Below, one piece after another: positions 29,362 through 40,445 of a stretch of DNA of 64,000 nucleotides. The DNA comes from Acidobacteriota bacterium (GTDB lineage: Bacteria; Acidobacteriota; Terriglobia; Terriglobales; Acidobacteriaceae). Position numbers and translations under genes: made by a program. Under the pieces are notes generated by a model. It ran no database searches. It was not told where the DNA came from and saw nothing but the letters and a program-made list of their open reading frames with translations. The stretch's first letter is position 1. Each line of letters starts with the position of its first letter. The stretch is from positions 10,674-74,673 of the forward strand of contig QIAJ01000128.1 of NCBI GenBank assembly GCA_003225495.1, read 5' to 3'.

Positions 29362-29862
29362 ATGAAAAACAATTCGATCGCGAAAATTTTGATGAGCGCT
29401 GCTCCAACAATGATCGTTGGCTGCTTGCTGGCTTCAGGCGCTCCTGCCATGGCTCAGTCGGAGGACAGTGGTTCTCACAACGGCCTCCAGGGGGCCTGGC
29501 GCCTTCAGCTCACGGTCCGCGACTGTCAGACAGGCGCGGTGCTGCGGACCTTCCCGGCATTGGGCACCTTCGCCAAAGGGGGTACGCTAACCCTGACTAC
29601 CGCAGGCCAGCCCCCCTCGCTAAGCACTCCCTCCATGGGGATCTGGCGGCAGACGGGCCACCACACTTACAGCGCGGTGTCCGAGGCCTTCGTCTTTAGC
29701 CCCGCCGGAGACTGGATACAGACACACAGACTCACGCGGGCCATCCAAATCGGTGATGACACGGATGATTTCACCGATACAGTTGCGCTCCAAATCTTCG
29801 ACACCAACGGCAACCTGATTGTGACCGGCTGCGCCACCACCGTCGCGACTCGCTTCAAATGA
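29362..29862 (+). CDS. Exported hypothetical protein
   Basis: Signal peptide ending APAMAQ; AAGGAG upstream. Confidence 0.75.
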   Translation: MKNNSIAKILMSAAPTMIVGCLLASGAPAMAQSEDSGSHNGLQGAWRLQLTVRDCQTGAVLRTFPALGTFAKGGTLTLTTAGQPPSLSTPSMGIWRQTGHHTYSAVSEAFVFSPAGDWIQTHRLTRAIQIGDDTDDFTDTVALQIFDTNGNLIVTGCATTVATRFK

Positions 29863-30227
29863 CTGCGGTGAGAATTGGTCAGAGTGGACGCCAATGAGAG
29901 TCAATGCAGGGGCGAAGTGGTTCGCCCCTGCACCTTCCAGTAGCTCTAAGTAGGCAGCTACATTTGCTCGAACTCCAAAGAACTCAATGCCGCTGGCGAG
30001 GCCAGAATGGGCGCTTACGCCTCTGCCTGGAGCGTTTTGTGTCCGGATCACGGGCTAACCGGAAGTTTATTCCGGGCCAGAAGTCGGCTTGTGGGAATCT
30101 ACCCGCCCGATATTTGCAGGGAGAGCGCTTTCTCGGGACAATCTGGGGGCATTGCTTCCGAATGACCTTTAGTTGCTTGAGACTTGTAGAAGCACAATAG
30201 GCCCCCACGAAGGCTCTGAGCTTGGCT

Positions 30228-30882
30228 TTATTGCCCCGATGCAACGCTCGTCGGCCGTGAGCACAACTGAAATCCCACGAGGATGAACCAGATGACTTGC
30301 CCGAGCATAAACAACGGCCATGCCATGGACATCGAGGCGCAGGTGACCGATGCCGATAACTAGGATGGTGAGTAGGGCAACGATGCAGCCATAGATTGCG
30401 ACACCCTGGCCGGATCCTCGTTTCGCAGCGCAGAGACAGACCAGAGAATAATTGCCATCGAAGGGCCACAGAATAAATGCGCGCGAAGGCTTGATTGATC
30501 TGAAAAATGCCCTCGATCACAATTTGCCGCTGATGCTCGGTGGCAGGAACATCGAGCACCATGTGCTTCATTATTCCCGGAACGATGAATCCGCTGACCG
30601 CCGCGGCGATGACGACCGCGATGCACGCGAAGCCGTAGGTCACGATGGCAGCGAAGGAGAGCCGATCGGCGGCGGCCATGCGTCGGGCGAGGCCACAAGC
30701 ACCCAGGAACATTACTGGGACGCTGACCATTGCGATGGAGTGCGCGACACCGGAGACGATCGACAGATGCGCGACTTGGGCAATTGTTACCGAACCCGCC
30801 GCTGTCGGGTGGATAGCCATGGTGGAATGCCGCCCAGCGAACCGGCAATGAGAGCAATTCCAGCTTTACGATCGTCCGTCAT
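30228..30882 (-). pseudogene. Frameshifted multi-TM membrane protein
   Basis: MTDDRKAGIALIAGSLGG / TMAIHPTAAGSVTIAQVAHLS...INQAFARIYSVA / SMAIILWSVSALRNE / IYGCIVALLTILVIGIGH / MSMAWPLFMLGQVIWFILVGFQLC lie in different minus frames. Confidence 0.7.
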
Positions 30883-31309
30883 GGTTGACACTCTAGAAAT
30901 AATCTATCGCGTGTGAAAGCGTTATTTTCAGAAGTCCAGCGATACTGAACAACGGCGGCCAATATGTCCGGGATTGAGGGATATGAAAACAGGGACAATG
31001 AAGCACAAAGCCGCAAGGTCTCTTCCGAAAGCAGATCGTCGAATCCTGCGAACGCGAGGTACTTCAGAGATCGAGTAGGTGCAGCGATCTGCCCAGCTCA
31101 CTTCCGGCAGTCGTGGCGGGGTTTGGCCTCGCACCGCGGACAGACAAGGGTCATAGGACTGATGGGGATGAATTCTGGAAGTTTAAGCACGCATGAGCGC
31201 GCCCTGATCCGTGGACCAGGGCTCTCGATCTAGAAACACGTATAAGTAAATGAATGGAGGCGATGATGACCTACCGACCGGCCTCGGTCAATGGCTAGAA
31301 GACATCGTC

Positions 31310-31510
31310 CTAAGCCGCGCGTTCGCCCTCGCCTCGCTTGTCAACTGAGTGCACTCGAAGCAGATGAAGATCGAACATCGCCCGCAAGAGCTCTTTGTGT
31401 TTGAGATTGTTCCCTGAGAGTTTGAATTATACCCTCGGGCAGATCGAGCATGACGCAGTGAGGAAGTCATCATCAGGCTCGGACTCTATGACGAGCACCG
31501 GCTTTTCCAT
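31310..31510 (-). pseudogene. Small Cys-containing protein with in-frame TAA
   Basis: MEKPVLVIESEPDDDFLTASCSICPRV*FKLSGNNLKHKELLRAMFDLHLLRVHSVDKRGEGERAA*. Confidence 0.45.
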
Positions 31511-31649
31511 GTTTCAGTCTCCCCCAGAGCGGGTGGGGTGTGTGGAAACTATGCGACCCTCGGTTGACCTCTTCGACCTTGGTCCAAACAGCCCAGCTTC
31601 CGAGTAGCGGCCATTCGAACGGGACTCGACCCTGAAGTCCGGGGCCACA

Positions 31650-32762
31650 TCAATCGACGAGCGTTTTTTGAGTCAACCAATCTGCCATCCTGGCAACGTT
31701 GTCTTGGACATCGCCGCCAGCTGTAAAGTCAGCTAAGCGCGCTCTAATTCTACTGCAGTTCTCTATCACGAAAACCATTTTGGCGCACATATCCGCAGCG
31801 TCTTCATCCCGGTAAGTAACTACCCCCGCAGGCCGTCGCCCGTTCTCGCTGGCCACGACCGGCACTCCCAAAGCCAGTGCCTCTAGCACTGAGGCAGCCA
31901 CGCCATCACACGCGGGCGAGCGCAAGTAGGCTGAGCACCGCGTCAACAGCGTTAGGAATTCGTCGTGGGGGAGATTGCCGAGTAGTAGTAGCGAACGGCA
32001 TTCTTCGGCGGTCCAACTATCCACGAATGCGCGCGCCTGCGACAACTCTCGATCCGGGAAGCCCAACCAGATGAAGCCAGCATCGGAATATTTTCTCCGG
32101 AGTCGCTCCATCGCCTCCCGCACAACATCCAACCGATACTCCGAACGAAACGCGAGATAAGAAAAAAACACAGGTCCGTGCTGGGACAAGAACTTCTCGA
32201 CCTCCGCAGACAGATGGGATTGTGTGAATGTCAGATATTGCGGAGAGAATGCCGCAATGGCTGTGATTTTCTGTGACTTGATACCATAGCCTTCAATTGC
32301 GTGCTTGATCTCAGGACTATCACAAGCGATTTTGCTTGCACTCTGGAACAGCAGGCGGAACGCATGATGCAGCCTCCACGAATCGTGGCGGGGAAAATAG
32401 TCCTGTGAGAGCCCTCCGTGGAAGGTAAGAGCTACAGGGCGAAATGTAACTAGACCCATGATCGTGGCGATCAGGGCCAATAGGTAACCCTTTCTGGACG
32501 TGCCATTGACGTGGGCATTGAGATCGTATCCACGAAGAGTGAAGCTCACGATCTTCTTGAGATAATCCCACCCACCCTGGACATCAATATAGTCAGGACT
32601 CTTCACCATGCGGTTCTCGTTGATCTTGAGCACATGGCAAACTTGGCCACGGCGGCGCAGCTCGGCAGTGACGAGGCAAGTCTGTATCGCCCATCCGCAC
32701 ATAGGGGGCGGATAGTTGCCGATCACGAGGACTTTGACGGGTTTCAAACTACATTCGGCCAT
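31650..32762 (-). CDS. Glycosyltransferase (GT-B, GT4-like)
   Basis: VLVIGNYPPPMCG; CSAYLRSPACDGVAASVLEALALGVPVVASENG. Confidence 0.85.
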   Translation of the reverse strand: MAECSLKPVKVLVIGNYPPPMCGWAIQTCLVTAELRRRGQVCHVLKINENRMVKSPDYIDVQGGWDYLKKIVSFTLRGYDLNAHVNGTSRKGYLLALIATIMGLVTFRPVALTFHGGLSQDYFPRHDSWRLHHAFRLLFQSASKIACDSPEIKHAIEGYGIKSQKITAIAAFSPQYLTFTQSHLSAEVEKFLSQHGPVFFSYLAFRSEYRLDVVREAMERLRRKYSDAGFIWLGFPDRELSQARAFVDSWTAEECRSLLLLGNLPHDEFLTLLTRCSAYLRSPACDGVAASVLEALALGVPVVASENGRRPAGVVTYRDEDAADMCAKMVFVIENCSRIRARLADFTAGGDVQDNVARMADWLTQKTLVD

Positions 32763-32851
32763 TTTGATTCGGAGGTCATATGCAGTCTTTCTAAGGCTGC
32801 AATCTGCCGTGCTTCGGCCTCACTCCTTCCTAATAATCCAGTCTGTGAAGC

Positions 32852-33844
32852 TCAATCCCCCCCGATCACACCCGCGAGTGGCTCGGGATGAACCTGCGGG
32901 GGCACTATCGACCACACTGGGCGTCGAATCCTCGCGGTCATGAATGCTAGACGGGTCTTCTCCGCATAGATCCATAGGTGCCATCCCCAATGCGAAGCAA
33001 GCCAGTCTTCAATCGGCCTAGGGATTAGTGTCCCGATGCCCGGCAGCCAGTTCGGATTCCAGAACATTACTTCTGTTCGGACATCCTCGAATTTTCGGAA
33101 CAGTGTGCTGGCCGATTCTCTCGAAAACACTTGCGAAAGAGGATTGTCGGGTCCATCGGTATTTCGATTCAGCATGTTTTGCATGTCAAGGTAAGCATCT
33201 GGGTCCTGCCGAATAAGCTCCGCATGTCGCCGCAATTCCTCCTCCGGCTCTCGCCATATTTTGCGGGCCAGCTTGATTCCCAGCTCGGTTTTCAGCAGGT
33301 GTGCTCGCAGGCGACGGACGACACGCAGATTCACCTGATACTTAAACGAGTTGCGGTAATACAACATGATGACCGCCCGTCCACCGGGAGCGAGCACACG
33401 GTGTACCTCGCGAATGGTCCGGGGCGTATCTGGAGTGTGGTGAAGGACGCCATGGGAATACACAAGATCAAACGAGCCGTCTGCGAAAGGCAAGTTTTCA
33501 GCGTCTCCCTGCGTGAAATTTCCCTTCAGCGCTTCCAGTTGAAAACGCCTCTGCGTGATACTTACTGCCGCGTTCGTTAGGTCAACTGCAGTGTAACTTG
33601 CTCCGGCACGCGCGAAGCGCTCTGCTTCGCTGCCACATCCGCAACCAATTTCAAGCACCCGCAAGCCCCTGGTCTTCTCAAAACCTATCGCTCCCAGCAA
33701 ACGTGGGTGCACCCTGTACCTGTGCTCGTCAAGACTCCTGTAGAAGGCGCCAGTCCCGCGGGTCTCATTTGTAAACCATGAGTCACAGGGTGAGTTTTGC
33801 CAAAAGTTTCGAACTCGTTCTTTGACGTAGGACTGATCAACCAT
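32852..33844 (-). CDS. Class I SAM-dependent methyltransferase (ORF open to 34144)
   Basis: VLEIGCGCGSEAERFARAGA, DLVYSHGVLHHTPDT. Confidence 0.88.
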   Translation of the reverse strand: MVDQSYVKERVRNFWQNSPCDSWFTNETRGTGAFYRSLDEHRYRVHPRLLGAIGFEKTRGLRVLEIGCGCGSEAERFARAGASYTAVDLTNAAVSITQRRFQLEALKGNFTQGDAENLPFADGSFDLVYSHGVLHHTPDTPRTIREVHRVLAPGGRAVIMLYYRNSFKYQVNLRVVRRLRAHLLKTELGIKLARKIWREPEEELRRHAELIRQDPDAYLDMQNMLNRNTDGPDNPLSQVFSRESASTLFRKFEDVRTEVMFWNPNWLPGIGTLIPRPIEDWLASHWGWHLWIYAEKTRLAFMTARIRRPVWSIVPPQVHPEPLAGVIGGD

Positions 33845-34773
33845 GGATGTGGAGTTCGCACGGACCCCGGAGTCACTCGGAGTAGCTGCCTGGGACGTGG
33901 ACTGAAGGACACCAATTCCTGTAGTCAAATTTCGAGATCGCATAGGAATTCGGTTCCTGGAAGGCCTGAACAAGCTAGACACATTGATACGAGCGGGGCT
34001 TCCCTTCTTAGGGCTCAGTTCCCCTCCCTGCGACGACGAGACAATGCAAATCCTCTTCATGCGTTCCTCCGAAAACACGAAAGGCAAGGGCTGCAACGGA
34101 ATTCTTGTCCTTGTATGAGCGACGTTTAACAGAGGCGGACGCACACCAAATCGAGGAGCTTGACTTGTGCCGAACGGTGAACTGCAAGGGGCGCGAACCA
34201 GAGAGTAATGTGTAGTACAGATTGAGATTGCGAAGTAGAAATGGGAACCGCCGTTACTCTTACAGGGTGATGCCGTTGCAAGACACCGTCAACATCATCG
34301 GAAGGGTCTGGAGTGATGACTATGCTCGCAACCGACGCGATGATGACAATAACTAGACCGACTTTGGCTAGTTGGAGCATGTCGCAGGCTTTTTAGCACC
34401 GTCCACGGGAGTTGTCAACGGGCTTCACTTGGATTCCGGATGCGATTACTGAGTTTCCTGCCATTTTGTCGGAATCGCCAACGATTCTGATCTTGGAAGC
34501 GAGGGCAGCATAGCTAGATTTGAAAAACCCCGACCCCTATGAAGAGTAACTATCTGTAACTTATTGGAATTACAGCGACATGGCAATTGTCACACGGTGG
34601 TAGCCGCGGTTCCAACATCGCTCCAGAATGCGTTTTAAGTCGGCAAGAAAGAAGATGTCCGCGCACAATCCCAACGAGCAAATTAGCTTCTATCGAAGAG
34701 GCATTTCCGCAAATGGCAAGGTTGCAGCAGGAGCCTACAATTCCCTTGAGTCTTATAGCGCAACCTCTCACTA

Positions 34774-35007
34774 AGGATTCCGTCCATGGGACACAATCAA
34801 CCGCCACTGAATCGGGCCTATTCCCTGGCGGTGTTGATGGTGGGTTTGTGGCGGAAGTGGGTGAGTCTGCGCAATTGCTATTTCGTGACCGCAAGCATGG
34901 CAACGGTATATTCCGGGCCACGGTGCGGCCCTGCTTGGTTCGATCAACTGGTCGAATGCTTCAGCGACACTGGGAGTTAGAAATTCTGGGTATTTATACA
35001 GAGCCAT
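34774..35007 (-). CDS. Small zinc-ribbon-like protein
   Basis: PGIYRCHACGHEIAIAQTHPLPPQTHHQHRQGIGPIQWRLIV. Confidence 0.6.
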
Positions 35008-35689
35008 TACAACTCTCTTTCTGGGGAAGAGAGGGAAGACGAAAACGCTACTTTGAAGTCTTGCCGGATGCCAATTTCTTCTTCAGATCCTCGATCAGCT
35101 CCTCAATCAGTCCCGGATATCGCTATCGCTGCAATCCTTACTGGCCCTTTCCATCCTCATCAATCTCCCCTTGACCTTCGCTAGTTGTCCAGGTGAAAGC
35201 ATGACGGGTTCCCCTGTGAAATGACCTAGCGTTCCTTGGCTTTGGCGTCGTGTAGCTTAATCTCTGGTTTCTCAATGAAAAGATCCACACCAAAGCAATA
35301 AACTCTACGATGTTTCCAAAAATGCCGCCGATGGTGGCATTCGTAAAGACTAAATCAAGCCCACCCAACTGGGATAGTTGGTGTAAACAGGCGTGCACTC
35401 ATTGACCGGACTGGGCATGCCCTGGATCATCCCAGGCCTACGAAGTCCGGCTAGGAGAGAAGCTCGAAGCTCTTTTAGGATAAGGCCGGATGATTGCCAG
35501 CATTCCTGCAGCGTGATAACAGTCCCAGTCATCCAATCCCGCCGGGAGGATGAGGATGCATTACGTGCGCCAACGCTCCCAAACGGGAATTCATGCGAAG
35601 GGGAATCAATCAGCACACGCTGGAGAAAGTCTGTAGGAAAGAGCCGGTTGCGAGCATCCAGGCTGGATAAGGTCTTGAGAGTGCTTCAA

Positions 35690-35923
35690 CAATGGGAGGC
35701 CGATCAAGCAATTTCGCCCAAAACCAGTGGGCAACTCTCTGTTGCGCTTTTTATTGGTGGAGGCGGCGCAAGTCACGGTGCGCAGTGACCCGGAATGGCG
35801 CAACCGGTATTTTCATGTACTGGATGTGGCGCAAGGGATGGGATTACGAGCAGTTGAACAAGTTCGGTTCGCACGCGGGACAGCCCGGAAATCGCGATGG
35901 TGTGAAGTCGAACACCGAGTAAT
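35690..35923 (+). mobile_element. IS110-family transposase 3' remnant with internal deletion/frameshift
   Basis: VGNSLLRFLLVEAAQVTVRSDPEWRNRYFH, then other frame FMYWMWRKGWDYEQLNKFGSHAGQPGNRDGVK. Confidence 0.7.
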
Positions 35924-36720
35924 TGATTGGGCATCCCGCTCCTCCTTACGGGGAGTTCGAAGTAGTAGTCATGATCGCGGTTGTGACCGAAGAGATGCAT
36001 GGGTCGGACTGAATTCCTGACCTGAAAAACGATTACGAGCGGGCCTGGGTTGGGACGGCGCAAACCATCCACGAGAGCGAAATGGCGCACTCTTCGGAGT
36101 GCACGGACTCGTACGCTCAAAAAGAGCTTGACGGCGCCGACATTGTTAGAGATGCGATGTTACGCCAACAACGACGCAGGTAACCACAAGTACCCAGCCG
36201 TGGTCAGAATCCCTTGCGATCCGATTCTTTTTGCCAGTTGTCGGTCTTTCAAAACTTGCAATCGGTATTATCCCGACTCGCGGATTGCCGCACGCCGCAG
36301 GGCGCTCCCAACACCATCACATTCAGCAATTCCCCAATGGACGGCGAGCCGCCCTGCGCGGAGCCCGGCGCGGAGACTGAATCCCTTCCTCCGGCCCAAC
36401 CGGTTCTGGCGAAGGAGGTCAAGTTCGAGCCAGCGGAAACCCAATATTAGGAGAAATTTTCCTTCCCTTGGAGTCGCCCCCATTTGTTAAAGTTCGGGAT
36501 TCTCTACTAGTTTGGCAGAGATTTACTCGAGTAGTTGGTGCTAACGCTGATTTCGCCATTTGACAACCTACGTACATAATTCCGCTCAGTTGTGATGAAG
36601 TACGCGCTTCCTCGCTCGATAATTCCATGTTGGACACGTCCAGGGCCAGAGAACATGAATATCGACATCGCTGGCTGTTCCCTTTAGACTCTTTCTCCAA
36701 TCGGTGACATTGGTGAACAG

Positions 36721-37779
36721 ATGATTGGTCGGCTTCGAAGCAGCATTCTGATCGCGGCATGGGTATTCGTAGTGAGCGCCTCCTCGGTCTACGGGCAAGA
36801 CTCCGTGAACGGTGGGACAAGCCCGCGCGCCCCCGAAGAGACGGAATCTATTCCGATCTTCAGGGCAAGTACGCAACTGGTTCTAGTCGACGTTCTGGCT
36901 CTCGATCCTAAGAGTGGAATGCCCATCAACACGCTGCATCGCGATGACTTCCAACTTTCGGACGACGAGCATGCCGTTCCGCTGGCCGCGTTTGACAGCG
37001 GGGCGAGATACGACACGCGACCCGTGGCGCTCTGGCTGGTTGTCATCTGCAATTTGCCCGGTCATGGCCCGCATAGCACTCTCGCGTCCGGCTCGTTCGC
37101 CGGCAATGAGTCGCTGCTCCGTCCGGCGCTGGAGGATCTGGATAAGAACGATCGCGTGGGAGTGGCGCACTGGTGCGACGACGGAGTTGCTCAACTGGAT
37201 TTGCGGCCCACGAAGGACCGCGACGCGGCCATCACGACCTTGACTCAGGTCCTAAAGCCAGTGTCGAAAGACGTTGCCCGCGCTATCGACAACCGAAAGG
37301 GAGAACTCACGCTGCAACGGCTCGTCCGGTTGATCATCGAGGACGCTCACCAGTCGAACCCGCAGCCTCTCCCGGTGGTGGTCTTTCTCCACAGCGACCA
37401 CACGGGAATGCCGCTGTCAGAACTTAACCTGATCGCGAATGAATTTCTGGAGACATCCGGTATCACCTTTGGGATTAAAGACAAGGACGTGGACGAACCG
37501 TTCGAAGGAACGTTCCGCAACGGAGAGCAAGCGGCGGTACTGCACTATATGTGCGAAGCGATGGGCGGACAATACTACTCCGTGCCGAAAGGGATGTTCA
37601 GCGTGGCGCTGCAAAGTATCCTGTTGCAGCTTCACTTCCGTTACGAGCTTGGCTTCAAGCCTTCGGTACTCGACGGCAAAAGGCATAAATTGAAGGTAGA
37701 GTTTCAGGGCGCTGCCAGAGAGAAATACAAGTCGGTACGCTTGCGCTACCGGCAGGAATACATTCCCAGACAGAACTGA
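36721..37779 (+). CDS. VWFA-related domain protein (Acidobacterial type), exported
   Basis: Signal peptide; FRASTQLVLVDVLALDPKSG...L..DDFQLSDD; VWFA-like core. Confidence 0.8.
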   Translation: MIGRLRSSILIAAWVFVVSASSVYGQDSVNGGTSPRAPEETESIPIFRASTQLVLVDVLALDPKSGMPINTLHRDDFQLSDDEHAVPLAAFDSGARYDTRPVALWLVVICNLPGHGPHSTLASGSFAGNESLLRPALEDLDKNDRVGVAHWCDDGVAQLDLRPTKDRDAAITTLTQVLKPVSKDVARAIDNRKGELTLQRLVRLIIEDAHQSNPQPLPVVVFLHSDHTGMPLSELNLIANEFLETSGITFGIKDKDVDEPFEGTFRNGEQAAVLHYMCEAMGGQYYSVPKGMFSVALQSILLQLHFRYELGFKPSVLDGKRHKLKVEFQGAAREKYKSVRLRYRQEYIPRQN

Positions 37780-37858
37780 ACTCGCGCTAACTGCGGGTCA
37801 AGTAGTCGGCCAGTGACAGCGGGATGGCGAAGAAGAAGGCCGGCGTGAGTTCTGAACT

Positions 37859-39700
37859 CTATTGAATCTCGATCGAGACGAGGTCCCCATCTCCATCGGG
37901 GCGCTCCCGATAATTGATGGCGACGTTCTTGTTTTTCCAGTCGCAGGAAAATTGATCTGCCCCCATAACGATCGCGTGACTCGCGTCCCCCACGTGAAGT
38001 TTCAGCGACTTTGCGCCGACACTGACCGCGAGCAACGCTTCCGGGGATCCGGCGCAATCGACGCCCATCAGTTTTCCCTTGATAAACTTCACGGGCTTCG
38101 GCGCGGGTACGTTTGCCGGTTGGGTTGAGATCGGCGAGTCTGCGGCATCGTTTGTTCTGAGCGCAACTGTTGATTCGCGTGTTCGGAGCGGCACGCCTGA
38201 ATCGCGATTCTCGATCTGCATGGTATACGCCTGGGATTGCGCCTTATAGTTCTCCGCTTGCGCCAAGGCCTGATTGGCGCGCATGGACATCTCGCGATCA
38301 GCACTGCCGGCGAGGGTGCGGAATAACGCAATCGCCTCATCGCTTTTGCGATTTGTCATATACACATTCGCCAAGTTAAAGAGGTAGTGTTCATTTCTCG
38401 GAGACAGTACAATCGCTTTCTTGAGTGTTTCCAAGCCTTTTTCTGGTTCGCCGGAGACAGCCTGCGTGTATCCCAGCAGCGAAAAAGCGTCCGCCAGCGT
38501 TGGGTCGAGGTTGATCGCCGCCAGCAGCTCTTTTTTTATTTCCGCGGCGCGTGCGTCGTCGCCCGCGCGCTGCTGGCTCAGGAGCATAGCGTAGTAGTAA
38601 TGGACTCGCGGATCGGCAGTATTCAGTTGCGCGGCGCGGCGAAATTTTTCCGCCGCGTGTTCGAAATCGCGTAGCTGAAGATAGGCATAACCCGCTCCGC
38701 GCAAAGCGAAGGCGTTTTCCGGCTCTATTTTGAGTACGTCCTGAAACTCAGCAAGCGCCTGATCTTTGTGGTCGGGGGAGTGGGCGTGTATATCTGCCAA
38801 CGTGGCGCGTGCGTCGGTAACGCTCACAGGGGCTACCGTGAATTGCCCCGGTACAATCCCCACCGGGGTTGGTACGCGATAAAACATGTTCCTGCCGCTG
38901 GTAAAGTAACCGTACAGCGCCTTATCAAATTGCGCCGCGGACATTCCGAATGCTTCCTGGATGGCCTGCTCCACGGGCTTTTTCTGATTTTGCAGAGCAT
39001 CGAAATAAACGGCCAGCTTCGGAATAAGCTGATTGTCATAGAGATAATGCACCGCCAATCCGGACTCGGCATAAAATGTGGTTCGGCGGTCACCGGTTTC
39101 GTTATAAGTCTTGGAATGTTGCTGCACTCGAAACAGGTCCGCAACCTTCACCATTCCCAGTTGCTGCAGGATCTGAAAAGTCTGGTTCGGGATATTTCCG
39201 ACGCGAGCTTCCTTGTTGTCAACTTCGATATTCGAAAAGTACTCAGCAAAGCCTTCCTCGAACCACGGATCGAGGGGAGCCGACATAGTGCCATTCATCA
39301 ACTGATGCGCGTACTCGTGGAAGACAACCCTCCACGGGTCCTCGACCGACATATCGAGCATGATGAAGCTGCGATCCTGCCCACCCTGGAACAACCCCGC
39401 TAGTTCCGTGGGTTTTCCGTTGAACATCGGCGCGACTTGCCGCATTTCCTTGGTGCTCCGGAATGCGACGATTTGTAGAGGAACGGGTAAGTTTACGTGG
39501 GCGGTAGTCATCAATGCGCCGAACACCGCACGCATCTGTTCAAAATGCAGCGCAACATCGCGGCCGCGTTTTTCGCCGGCGTCGGTAATTACCGAGAAAT
39601 GCGGCGAGCGCACTTCGACCCATTGTGGATCAGCTGCGAAACTCAGACATGACAAAAGTGGCAGGGAAAAAAGCGCGATGCGGGCGAGAAGTGGGCGCAC
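37859..39700 (-). CDS. Exported gluzincin-like peptidase (HEYAH) with TPR region
   Basis: VVFHEYAHQLMN, DPWFEEGFAEYFS; TPR-like repeats. Confidence 0.85.
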   Translation of the reverse strand: MRPLLARIALFSLPLLSCLSFAADPQWVEVRSPHFSVITDAGEKRGRDVALHFEQMRAVFGALMTTAHVNLPVPLQIVAFRSTKEMRQVAPMFNGKPTELAGLFQGGQDRSFIMLDMSVEDPWRVVFHEYAHQLMNGTMSAPLDPWFEEGFAEYFSNIEVDNKEARVGNIPNQTFQILQQLGMVKVADLFRVQQHSKTYNETGDRRTTFYAESGLAVHYLYDNQLIPKLAVYFDALQNQKKPVEQAIQEAFGMSAAQFDKALYGYFTSGRNMFYRVPTPVGIVPGQFTVAPVSVTDARATLADIHAHSPDHKDQALAEFQDVLKIEPENAFALRGAGYAYLQLRDFEHAAEKFRRAAQLNTADPRVHYYYAMLLSQQRAGDDARAAEIKKELLAAINLDPTLADAFSLLGYTQAVSGEPEKGLETLKKAIVLSPRNEHYLFNLANVYMTNRKSDEAIALFRTLAGSADREMSMRANQALAQAENYKAQSQAYTMQIENRDSGVPLRTRESTVALRTNDAADSPISTQPANVPAPKPVKFIKGKLMGVDCAGSPEALLAVSVGAKSLKLHVGDASHAIVMGADQFSCDWKNKNVAINYRERPDGDGDLVSIEIQ

Positions 39701-39703
39701 GAT

Positions 39704-40024
39704 TCACTCCGTGACCAAGCATCGTACCTTAGAACAGTGGGGTCTAGGAATAACTATGTTGGAGGTCGAGTTATATGATTGCCGTACAATGCTCGTACCA
39801 GACTTGGGTACCACTCGGGCTATGCACAGAGCGAGGCCACAAGCGACTCTCAGGGCAATCCAGAACCATTTCTCGATAACAATCGTAGGTTCCGCCTCAA
39901 CTGGAACGTCCATAATCCGAGCGTGAACATGCCCGCAGTTGCAGCAAATTGCAGCATGGCGAGGATTTGCGGTTCCGCAGTTGTTGCAGAAAACTACCTG
40001 GTTGGGAGTCTCCGTCGCACTCAT
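39704..40024 (-). CDS. Zinc-ribbon protein with TM segment
   Basis: VFCNNCGTANPRHAAICCNCGHV. Confidence 0.6.
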   Translation of the reverse strand: MSATETPNQVVFCNNCGTANPRHAAICCNCGHVHARIMDVPVEAEPTIVIEKWFWIALRVACGLALCIARVVPKSGTSIVRQSYNSTSNIVIPRPHCSKVRCLVTE

Positions 40025-40313
40025 CGCGTTTCCTGTCGCACTTTACGCTGAAGCGGGCGGAACGTCTAGTCAAGACAACTGGCGTAATCGGCGATTACAC
40101 CAACTGAGAGTACCCTCGCCGTTCCCACTCCCCGAGCCGTTTCCACGCGTTAACCAACTGGTAATCAGCCTGTTTACTAACTTGATAGAGATGCGAATTC
40201 TTCCCGCTAAGTTCTAACCCCCCAATCGGTTTGAACCCTCCTCTTCTTGCGCCAGTAAGACCAAAGGAGTGCGGACAACCTTCGTCGCGCATCCGGGGCA
40301 TATCTAAATCGGC

Positions 40314-40416
40314 ATCTCCGGATTGTTAGCGGCGGCCGGAAGGACACCGTTTCGGGGTGGGCACCTGTGTCCGATTTGATCCGCGTGCTGTGGCGAACTG
40401 ATTGCGCAGGCAGTGA
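40314..40416 (+). pseudogene. Degenerate second excisionase/HTH copy
   Basis: ISGLLAAAGRTPFR (frameshift) GVGTCVRFDPRAVAN*LRRQ* vs intact CFRVGTCVRFDPRAVANWLRRQ. Confidence 0.8.
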
Positions 40417-40445
40417 GAGCCGTTGCACTTCTTTAAAACGGATTG

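Noticed and set aside
34587-35174. 195-aa plus-strand ORF in the gene-poor island region
   Set aside because: Composition not protein-like; overlaps a more convincing minus-strand zinc-ribbon ORF
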